Source: Acidimicrobiaceae bacterium (lineage in GTDB: Bacteria; Actinomycetota; Acidimicrobiia; Acidimicrobiales; Salinilacustritrichaceae). From it: DNA of 10,685 bases. The stretch covers positions 14,248 through 24,932 of the forward strand of contig DMTU01000210.1 of the NCBI GenBank assembly GCA_003476595.1, in the 5' to 3' direction. Below, piece after piece: positions 1 through 6,488 of this stretch (within the stretch, counting starts at the first letter, position 1; every line of letters begins with the position of its first letter). Made by a program: the position numbers and the translations under genes. The notes under the pieces were generated by a model. The model searched no databases and had not been told where the DNA came from. It was given only the letters and a program-made list of their open reading frames with translations.

Positions 1-1063
1 GGCGCTGGATGGCCGCCTGCTCGCGGGGCACGTCGGCCGCGTCCCGTGCCGTCTCGGCGCCGAGGGTCAGCCCGGCGACCTCGGCCATGGCCACGGCGAG
101 GGCGTCGTCGTCGGCCACGACCCGGGACCCGGCGGGGGCCTGGGCGGCGAGCCCGCCGACATCGGTGGCGATCACCGGCACGTCGTAGATGCCGGCCCGC
201 TCGATGACCGATGACGACCAGATCTCGCGGTAGGGCAGCACGAGGCAGTCGGCGGCGACCAGCCAGCGGTCGAACTCCTCGTCGCTGACGTAGCCCGGGC
301 GGAACTCGGCGCCGTCGACCCGGCGGCAGAGCGAGTCGAGCTCCTCGCGGTAGTCGACCAGATCGGGGTGGTCGATGCGGATGTCGCCCACGACGTAGAT
401 GCGGGCCCGGCCGTCGGGGTCGTCGAGGCGATCGAGGGCGCGGACGCCCCGGTCGAACCCCTTGTGGCGCTGCACGAACCCGATGGAGAGGAACACGAAG
501 GCGTCGGCCGGCACGCCGAGGCTCGCCCGGGCGTCTTCACGGGTGGTCTCGGTGCGGCGGGCGAAGTTGCTGCCGTGGTCGACGAGGGTGACCGTGCCCG
601 GCGCCAGGTCGAAGGCCTCGGTGAGGCGCTGCTGCTCGGGCTCGGTGTGCACGGTGACCGCGGCCGCCGCAGACAGGGCGGCGTGCCCGAGCCGCCGCGC
701 CTGGGGATCGCCGGCGGGCTCGTCGTACTCGATCTCGTGGACCCGCAGCTCGACCTTCGTGACCGAGCACAGCACCCGCAGCAGGCCCCAGACCGCCAGC
801 CGCTCCCGCCGGCCCCGGCAGGCACCGAAGAGCAGCTCCGGGTACAGCTGGAGCACGACGCGGTCGTAGCCGCGGGCGACGCGGATCAGCCGGCCCATGC
901 CGAGCGCGGAGCCGAGGCGGAGGTGGTGCTGGGCTGCCGACGGCAGTGGGGAGAGCACCTCCATGTCCCGACCGGCGGCGCGGGCGGCGGCGACCTCCTG
1001 CACGGCGTAGTTGGCGATGCCGTCGCGGTAGGGCGCGTACGGCGTGACCATCAGCTCGGTCAT
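1..1063 (-). CDS. GT4-family glycosyltransferase, C-terminus cut by the window edge
   Basis: Hand translation from the ATG at 1063 gives 354 residues with no stop before base 1, so the C-terminus lies outside the window. The protein starts MTELMVTPYAPYRDGIANYA, a GT-B N-terminal strand followed by a glycine-containing loop. A second Rossmann-like half begins near residue 190 (FLSIGFVQRHKGF, with the donor-site K204). The GT4 E-X7-E signature is E280/E288, followed by VPVIATDVGG. Family members transfer a sugar from a nucleotide donor and act in the cytoplasm at the membrane face. GT4 proteins usually run 350 to 420 residues, so little is probably missing. The ATG overlaps the upstream gene's TGA by four bases (ATGA), and a purine-rich GGAAGGGGG lies about six bases upstream of it. 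Donor and acceptor cannot be read from sequence. Its place directly after transporter and GT4 genes implies polysaccharide assembly. Confidence 0.86.
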   Translation of the reverse strand, partial: MTELMVTPYAPYRDGIANYAVQEVAAARAAGRDMEVLSPLPSAAQHHLRLGSALGMGRLIRVARGYDRVVLQLYPELLFGACRGRRERLAVWGLLRVLCSVTKVELRVHEIEYDEPAGDPQARRLGHAALSAAAAVTVHTEPEQQRLTEAFDLAPGTVTLVDHGSNFARRTETTREDARASLGVPADAFVFLSIGFVQRHKGFDRGVRALDRLDDPDGRARIYVVGDIRIDHPDLVDYREELDSLCRRVDGAEFRPGYVSDEEFDRWLVAADCLVLPYREIWSSSVIERAGIYDVPVIATDVGGLAAQAPAGSRVVADDDALAVAMAEVAGLTLGAETARDAADVPREQAAIQR

Positions 1064-2319
1064 CGGGCACCCCCTTCCGCGACAGGGGAACTGCCAGTTC
1101 CAGGAGGGGGTGTGGCCGGGGGGCTGGTCCAGTCCAGGAGGAGCTGGTCGACGCGGTCGCCGATGCGGGTGGGGTCGTAGTGCTCCACGACGTAGTCGCG
1201 GCCCGGGGCGGCCATGGCCCCGAAGGCGTCGGGATCGGCGCCGACGAGGGCGAGGGCCTCCATCAGCTCCCGCTGGCTGCGGTAGGTGACCCCGGCGCCG
1301 GAGCGCTGCACGTGCCACCGCACGACCTCGCTGGCGTCGTTGGCGATCACCGGGGTGCCGGCGCCCCACGCCTCGAGCACGGTGCGGGAGAAGCTCTCGA
1401 GCGCGGACGGCTGCACGTACGCGGCCGCGGCCGCCATGGCGTCGTTGCGCTCGTCGTCGGACACGAAGCCGAGGTCGAGGACGCGGTCGGCGGGCAGGCC
1501 GGGCGGGAGCTCGACCTCGCCGACCCCGGAGGTGACGAGGCGCAGGCCGGCGCTGCGGTGCACCCGGCGGAACGCGTCGAGCAGCTCGGTCCAGCCCTTG
1601 GCCCACTCGCGCCGTCCGGCGTAGTAGATGAAGGGGCCGTCGAGGCCGTGCCGGGCCCGGAACCCGTCGGGGTCGTAGCGGTCCGGCAGCGTGATGGCCG
1701 ACCCGACCACCTCGGTGCGGGCCGGGAGGCGGAACAGGCGCTCGGCCAGCTCGGCCTCGGGGTCGGACAGGAAGAAGATGCCCCGGGCCCCGGAGAACAG
1801 CGGCTGGTAGATGTCGAGGTAGGCCGCCGGCTCGTCGTGGAGGCAGGGCATGAGGATCGTGCGCTCGGGTCGGATCTGGCCGACGGCGAACGTTGTCCAG
1901 AACATGTAGGGCGCGAGCACGATGGCCCGGTACGAGGCGCCGTGGTCGAGCACGTGGTGCCACAGCCCGCTGACCCGGAGGCTGTCGTTCATCCACAGCT
2001 GCTGCTCGGCCAGGGTCAGCGTGGCGCCCGAGAGGAGCCGGTCGCCCAGGACCTTGCGGTGGACGCCCGGCGTGTCGGTCTGGGTCTCGAAGCGCCGCAC
2101 GGTGACGTCGCCGTCGCGGCTCGTGCCGGCCGGGTACTCGTTGGCCCAGGTGAAGTGGTCGCGGGCGCAGGTGGTGAGGATCTCGACCTCCCACCCCCGT
2201 GCCGCCAGCATGTGCGCGGTCTCGGAGATGACCGCCTCGGCGCCGCCGACGACCTCGGGGCCGTAGCGGGGCGGGACGAGGGCGATCGTGCCGGATCGGT
2301 CGGCGTCGGAGTCGGTCAT
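1060..2319 (-). CDS. GT4-family glycosyltransferase (GT-B fold)
   Basis: The protein has 419 residues. The N-terminal donor/acceptor loop reads PPRYGPEVVGGAEAV (16-30), the GGAE-type opening seen in many GT4 enzymes. The C-terminal half starts with FIYYAGRREWAKGW (230-243), and the nucleotide-sugar signature is E308-X7-E316 followed by GTPVIANDASE. There is no signal peptide or membrane helix, so it is cytosolic or peripheral. The last 20 residues are a Pro/Gly/Ser-rich tail. The ATG at 2319 overlaps the ATPase stop by four bases, and the stop at 1060 overlaps the next GT4 gene by four bases, so it is almost certainly translated with the exporter genes. No clear Shine-Dalgarno precedes it, which fits translational coupling. 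It probably adds a sugar to the exported polymer; the specific sugar and linkage are unknown. Confidence 0.9.
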   Translation of the reverse strand: MTDSDADRSGTIALVPPRYGPEVVGGAEAVISETAHMLAARGWEVEILTTCARDHFTWANEYPAGTSRDGDVTVRRFETQTDTPGVHRKVLGDRLLSGATLTLAEQQLWMNDSLRVSGLWHHVLDHGASYRAIVLAPYMFWTTFAVGQIRPERTILMPCLHDEPAAYLDIYQPLFSGARGIFFLSDPEAELAERLFRLPARTEVVGSAITLPDRYDPDGFRARHGLDGPFIYYAGRREWAKGWTELLDAFRRVHRSAGLRLVTSGVGEVELPPGLPADRVLDLGFVSDDERNDAMAAAAAYVQPSALESFSRTVLEAWGAGTPVIANDASEVVRWHVQRSGAGVTYRSQRELMEALALVGADPDAFGAMAAPGRDYVVEHYDPTRIGDRVDQLLLDWTSPPATPPPGTGSSPVAEGGAR

Positions 2320-3524
2320 GGTGTGCGCTGCCCCGTGCTGTGCTCGACCTCGATGTCCAGCTCCACCCGTCCGATGATGGGCCGGCCGCTGAACACGTCG
2401 AACGTGCAGGCCTCGAGGTCCTGGTCGTACTGGAACGTCTCCGACGGGTCCTGCAGCACCAGCCCGACGCGGTAGGAGCCGTCGAGGAACGGGAGCCGGT
2501 CGATGCGGAACCGGACCGAGCCGGCGCCGTCGAGCGCCTCGAGGTCGTGGCCCAGCAGGTCGAACGTGCTGGCGTTGAGCATCTGGACGCCGTCGTGGGT
2601 GGTGATGACGATGCGGGCCCGCGCCGAGGGGACGAGGTCGGCGGCCACGTAGCGCAGCTCGATGGTGACGCCGTCGCCGGGCTGGACGGTGTCGCTGCCG
2701 TCGTCGGCCGTTGCCGTCGCACCCGCGATCCGGAGGGCGCCGCCCGCCGCCGCAGCTGCGGCCTCGGCCAGCACCGGGTCGGTGGAGCCGCTCGACGCGT
2801 GCAGGGCGTGGCGGAACACCCGCACCGCCTCGGCGGTGTCGCCGACGTGCAGGGAGTGGCCGTGGTCGAGCACCAGCGCCCGGTCGCAGAGCTGGATGAC
2901 CTGGTCGGGGGAGTGGGTGACCAGCACGATGGTGCGGCCCTCGGTCTGGAAGCGCCGGACCCGCTCGAGGCACTTGCGCTGGAAGTTCTCGTCGCCCACG
3001 GCCAGCACCTCGTCGACGAGCAGCACGTCGGGTTCGAGGTTGACGGCCACGGCGAAGCCGAGCCGGGCGTACATGCCCGAGGAGTAGTACTTGACCTGCT
3101 GGTCGATGAACTCCTCGAGCTCGGCGAAGGCGACGATCTCGTCGAAGATGCGCGTGACGTGCTCGCGGCTGAAGCCGAGGATGGATCCGTTGAGGAACAC
3201 GTTCTCGCGGCCGGTGAGGTCGGGGTGGAAGCCGGCGCCGAGCTCGAGCATGGCGGCCATGCGACCCCGCACCCGGATCTCGCCGGAGGTGGGCCGGATG
3301 GTGCCGGCGATGCACTTGAGCAGCGTGGACTTGCCCGACCCGTTGTGCCCGAGGAGCCCGATGGTCTCGCCCTGGGCGACCTCGAGGTCGATGTCGTGGA
3401 GGGCGTCGAACTCCTTCACCTCGTTCTTGCGGAAGTAGAGGAGGCGCTCCTTGATGCTCTTGTTCGGTTCGGTGTGCCGTCGGAAGCGCTTGGTGACCCC
3501 GACGATCTCGATCGCGGGCTCCAT
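2316..3524 (-). CDS. wzt: Polysaccharide-export ABC transporter ATPase with Wzt-type C-terminal domain
   Basis: The protein has 402 residues in two parts. The nucleotide-binding domain (about 1-245) has Walker A GHNGSGKST (59-67), the LGAGFHPDLTGREN segment typical of polysaccharide exporters (95-108), signature YYSSGMYARL (146-155), Walker B DVLLVDE (166-172) and switch H204. An alanine-rich linker (252-262) leads to a beta-rich domain (about 278-393) resembling Wzt_C, including VQMLNASTFD and CTFDVFSGR. In the E. coli O9a and Klebsiella O12 exporters, this domain binds the modified end of the polymer and licenses export. The extra 150 or so residues over TagH-like ATPases without such a domain support that reading. 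The ATG shares one base with the permease stop (TGATG), so the two subunits are coupled. The symbol is by family; the polymer exported is unknown. Confidence 0.93.
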   Translation of the reverse strand: MEPAIEIVGVTKRFRRHTEPNKSIKERLLYFRKNEVKEFDALHDIDLEVAQGETIGLLGHNGSGKSTLLKCIAGTIRPTSGEIRVRGRMAAMLELGAGFHPDLTGRENVFLNGSILGFSREHVTRIFDEIVAFAELEEFIDQQVKYYSSGMYARLGFAVAVNLEPDVLLVDEVLAVGDENFQRKCLERVRRFQTEGRTIVLVTHSPDQVIQLCDRALVLDHGHSLHVGDTAEAVRVFRHALHASSGSTDPVLAEAAAAAAGGALRIAGATATADDGSDTVQPGDGVTIELRYVAADLVPSARARIVITTHDGVQMLNASTFDLLGHDLEALDGAGSVRFRIDRLPFLDGSYRVGLVLQDPSETFQYDQDLEACTFDVFSGRPIIGRVELDIEVEHSTGQRTP

Positions 3525-4465
3525 CACAGCTCTTCGCCGAGGTCGGCCTCGAGCTTCCCGAAGATCTTCACGCCGATGACGAGCACCACCGCGGCCATCG
3601 CCCCGGAGATGGCGAGGTTCTCCAGGTACCACATGCCGGATCGGCCGAGGAGGAAGTCGAAGTTCGCCGCGGCCTGGGTGCCGATCTCGTGGGTCGGGTT
3701 GTAGATCACCCGCTGGAACGTGGTGACCACGGGGATCATCGGGTTGAGCATGGCCAGGCGGTCGGTGATGCCCCGCTCGGCGAGCAGGTCGCCCACGAGG
3801 TCGAACTGGTACACGATCGGCGTCAGCCAGAACCAGGCCAGGAACACCAGCTCGAGGAAGTGCTGCACGTCGCGGTAGTGGACGTTGACGGCCGAGAGCA
3901 CGATGCCGAGGGCCGCGGACCACAGGACGGTGACCGCCAGCGCCGGGATGAGCAGGGGCAGGTACTCCCAGGCCGGCGCGCGCTGGAACACCACCAGGGC
4001 GATGACGAGCACGACGAACTGGAAGAAGAAGTTGATGAGGGCCGCGCCGATGGCCGACAGCGGCAGGATCTCCCGGGGGAACCACACCTTCTGCACGAGC
4101 GGGCCGTTGCCCGTGATGGAGATCGTGGCGCCGGTGACGCCGGTGGAGAACATCGTCCAGGCGAGCAGGCCGCTGAGCAGGAACACCCCGTAGAGGGGCA
4201 CGTCGGTGCGCAATAGCACCGCGAACACGATGCTGAAGACGACCAGGTACAGCAGCGGGTTCAGGAGGGTCCAGAGGAACCCGAGGATGCTGTCCTTGTA
4301 CTTGATCTTCAGCTCGCGCCGGGTGAGCGAGCCGAGCAGCTCGCGGTACTCCCAGATCCGCCGGCCCCGCTGCAGGAAGCCCGGCGCGACGGTGCGGTTC
4401 TCACGGACTTCGTAGTGCGAACGCCGAGCAGAGGGCTCGTGGCGTTCGGGGGTGGCGGCGGTCAC
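3524..4465 (-). CDS. wzm: Polysaccharide-export ABC-2 permease (Wzm/TagG-like)
   Basis: From the GTG at 4465 the protein has 313 residues. It opens with a roughly 35-residue polar tail, then an amphipathic stretch (YRELLGSLTRRELKIKYKDS) and the ABC-2 motif LGFLWTLLNPLLYLVVFSIV (about 61-80). I count six hydrophobic segments, near 61-85, 90-110, 139-159, 170-194, 204-219 and 284-301. Family landmarks are KVWFPREILPLS before the third helix and HYRDVQHFLELVF before the fifth. It forms the membrane channel that flips a lipid-linked polysaccharide, paired with the ATPase encoded immediately after it. The start choice rests on exclusion: this GTG is the only ATG/GTG/TTG in frame between the upstream gene's stop at 4554 and the conserved domain. 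A possible GGAG lies about 13 bases upstream, further than usual, so the exact start is the least secure part. Confidence 0.88.
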   Translation of the reverse strand: MTAATPERHEPSARRSHYEVRENRTVAPGFLQRGRRIWEYRELLGSLTRRELKIKYKDSILGFLWTLLNPLLYLVVFSIVFAVLLRTDVPLYGVFLLSGLLAWTMFSTGVTGATISITGNGPLVQKVWFPREILPLSAIGAALINFFFQFVVLVIALVVFQRAPAWEYLPLLIPALAVTVLWSAALGIVLSAVNVHYRDVQHFLELVFLAWFWLTPIVYQFDLVGDLLAERGITDRLAMLNPMIPVVTTFQRVIYNPTHEIGTQAAANFDFLLGRSGMWYLENLAISGAMAAVVLVIGVKIFGKLEADLGEEL

Positions 4466-4533
4466 GGAAGGTGCACACTCCGTCTCGGGGCAGCCGCCGA
4501 TGGTACCGGGTCGTGCCGTTCCGACCGCACTTG

Positions 4534-4551
4534 CCGGGCGGGCCGGGCGGG
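4534..4551. repeat. Perfect 9-bp tandem direct repeat in the gap before the permease gene
   Basis: The unit CCGGGCGGG (plus strand) occurs twice back to back, and a third copy begins with two more bases before the upstream stop codon. It lies in the 88-base gap between the SpoIID-like gene and the permease gene. It may be a replication-slippage product in GC-rich DNA or part of a regulatory site. I see no palindrome or poly-T run that would make it a terminator. Confidence 0.6.
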
Positions 4552-4553
4552 CC

Positions 4554-6488
4554 TCAGGACGTCGCGTTGGCGTAGTACTCGGCCGAGGCCGCCAGCCACG
4601 CGGCGAGGGAGACGTCACCCAGCGTCAGCAGCTGGCGGATCCAGTAGCTGCGCCCCTCCGGATCGGCGCTGCGGCCGAGGATCTGGGTGAACAGCGTGTC
4701 GACGCGGTCGGCCCGGGACTCGATGGAGGCGTAGAAGTCGGCCGCGACCTGCTGGCGGTTGATCCGCCGGGCATCGAGCTGCGTGGCCCAGTGGTCACGA
4801 CCCTCGGCGTCGGCGGGTCGTTCGAGCAGGTCGAGGTACAGGGCCTCGACGTAGCTGCGGTTCGTGCCGCCGTTGGCCCCGAAGTACTCCTGGCTGCCGT
4901 AGAACTGGGCGGCGATGTCCTCGATGCGCAGCCCGCGCTCGACCTGGCTGAGCCAGTAGGCCCGGCCCTCGTCGTCGCCGGTGCGGCCGAGGATCTTCTG
5001 GTACAGCTCGGCGATCTGGACCCCGGCCCACTCGTCGCTGACCGAGAGCGCCTCGGTGAGGCCGATGCGGTTGCCGTCCCGCACGGGGCGGCACCACTGC
5101 TCGGTCTCGGCACCGGTGGCGCTGCGGCCGAGGAACAGCTCGTGGACCTCGTCGACGTACGCGGCCTCGGCCACGCAGGCCAGGTCGAACCAGTCCGAGA
5201 ACAGGCCGGCGGAGACGACGCGCCCGGTGGCCTCGGTGCAGGTCCCCCGGTTCAGCGTGCTGCGGACGTCGTTGCCCGTCACGGTGGCGGTGGTGCCGTT
5301 GCCGAAGCTGAGCACGACCTGCTCGACCCGTCCGCCCCAGGTGCCGAGCCCGTTCCGCTCGGTCACCCGGAACCCGGTGAGGGAGCCGCCGTTGCCGTAC
5401 TTGGCCTCGAGGAGCGAGGTGGGGACGGTGCACTTCCAGGTGTGGCGGGGGCTGATCGAGTCGCCGAGGTCCTCGACGGCGGCGAAGGTGCCGCCGGCGG
5501 TCCAGCCGCCCGTGCTGGAGGAGAACTCGGTCCGGGCGATCCGACCGGAGCTGAGGCGGACGATGTCGCGGGTGTTGGCGATGGCCTGGTCGGTGCGGGT
5601 CGCCGTCGTGGGCACCGGGGCGCCGTTCGACAGCTTGAAGTGGCCGACGTAGACCTGGCACCAGATCGTGTCGCAGGTGTCGGCGCCGGCCCAGCGGCTG
5701 TCGCCGGCGAGGGCGTAGGAGCGGGCCGCCACCGACTGCGCCTCGAGGGCCGGGAGCGACCACGACGCCGGGGACTCGTTGGGCACGACCGAGCGGAGCT
5801 GCTGCTCGATGGTCGTGATGTTGACCGTCTGCTGGGTGGCGCCGGCCACGATGTGGGTGCGCAGGGTGCCCGGGTACCAGATGGAGGTGCCGGCGGGGCC
5901 GTTGTCGCCGTACTGGGTGCAGAGCCGCAGCATGTCGGCGGCCTGGCCCGAGTAGCTGGCGGTGGGGCGGACGTCGATCTGGGTGCTCTCGACGTTGGCG
6001 ACGAAGGTGTAGTCCGACGACGTGCACGTGGTCGTGGACGCGGCGTACACGTCGAAGCTGGAGCCGTCCTTGCGGGTGATGTGGACGGCCTTGGTGCCCG
6101 ACGGCAGCTCCACGGAGCCGAGGCCGGAGACGGCGAGGGTGCCGTTGGTGACGGTGGTGCGGAAGTCGCGCCCCTCGGAGCCGCGGAGGCGGATCCGGAC
6201 GGCGTCGGGGTCGATCGGTCGGCTGCTGGCGTCCTGCCAGCGGCCCCGGGTGGTGCCGCCGTAGTAGTGGTCGAGGATCTGCGCGCTGGTCCAGCCGTAC
6301 TCGGTGGCGTAGCCCTGGGCACCCCACTGGCTCATGCCGCGGCCGTGGCCCCACCCCCGCCCGTCGAAGACGAGCTGGTCGGGCAGGTCGGCCGCCGCCG
6401 GCTGGGCGACGAGCGGCAGCACGGCCAGGCCGAGGACGACGGCGAGGGCCGCGGTCACGGTTCGCCGGAGGGTGCGGGGGGTGCTCAT
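4554..6488 (-). CDS. Secreted SpoIID/LytB-domain protein with DUF4214 repeats (putative lytic transglycosylase)
   Basis: The protein has 644 residues. Residues 1-33 are a Sec signal peptide: arginines, a hydrophobic core, then AQPAAA before DLPD. GWGHGRGMSQWGA (45-57) matches the SpoIID GHG motif. The segment from NITTIEQQLRSVVPNESPASW to LEAQSVAARSYAL (223-260) matches the SpoIID helix with its catalytic glutamate, here E238. SpoIID cleaves glycan strands that lack stem peptides. The GHG motif lies before the catalytic Glu, the reverse of Bacillus SpoIID, an order I recall from other actinobacterial proteins. Residues 443-644 hold four DUF4214 repeats. Eight cysteines lie in the mature protein, so disulfides are possible. 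The ATG overlaps the amidase TGA by four bases; the bases before it (CCACCTC) are not a ribosome-binding site, so translation probably depends on reinitiation. The domain does not by itself imply sporulation. Activity is inferred. Confidence 0.9.
   Translation of the reverse strand: MSTPRTLRRTVTAALAVVLGLAVLPLVAQPAAADLPDQLVFDGRGWGHGRGMSQWGAQGYATEYGWTSAQILDHYYGGTTRGRWQDASSRPIDPDAVRIRLRGSEGRDFRTTVTNGTLAVSGLGSVELPSGTKAVHITRKDGSSFDVYAASTTTCTSSDYTFVANVESTQIDVRPTASYSGQAADMLRLCTQYGDNGPAGTSIWYPGTLRTHIVAGATQQTVNITTIEQQLRSVVPNESPASWSLPALEAQSVAARSYALAGDSRWAGADTCDTIWCQVYVGHFKLSNGAPVPTTATRTDQAIANTRDIVRLSSGRIARTEFSSSTGGWTAGGTFAAVEDLGDSISPRHTWKCTVPTSLLEAKYGNGGSLTGFRVTERNGLGTWGGRVEQVVLSFGNGTTATVTGNDVRSTLNRGTCTEATGRVVSAGLFSDWFDLACVAEAAYVDEVHELFLGRSATGAETEQWCRPVRDGNRIGLTEALSVSDEWAGVQIAELYQKILGRTGDDEGRAYWLSQVERGLRIEDIAAQFYGSQEYFGANGGTNRSYVEALYLDLLERPADAEGRDHWATQLDARRINRQQVAADFYASIESRADRVDTLFTQILGRSADPEGRSYWIRQLLTLGDVSLAAWLAASAEYYANATS
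4557..5162 (-). repeat. Four DUF4214 protein repeats, C-terminus of the SpoIID-like protein
   Basis: Residues 443-644 carry four copies of the pattern LxGR-x9-W. The arginines are R455, R502, R557 and R606 and the tryptophans W465, W512, W567 and W616, always ten apart. The third copy reads LLERPADAEGRDHW and the others LGR. Between cores are amphipathic helical stretches such as AAQFYGSQEYF and AADFYASIESR. DUF4214 is common in secreted and surface proteins and its function is not established. A wall- or partner-binding role is inference from its position at the end of a wall enzyme. Confidence 0.82.

Noticed and set aside
2320..3315. N-terminal extension of the GT4 frame into the ATPase gene
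   Set aside because: The extension is an out-of-frame shadow of the ATPase. The ATG at 2319 in an ATGA overlap is a far better start.
4500..4528. Possible minus-strand promoter with TACCAT as -10
   Set aside because: The -10 fits only loosely, and the hexamers 17 or 18 bases upstream (GCGGTC or TGCGGT) do not resemble TTGACA.
4554..6488. SpoIID domain as evidence that the organism forms endospores
   Set aside because: SpoIID/LytB domains are widespread in non-sporulating bacteria, and no other sporulation gene is in the window.
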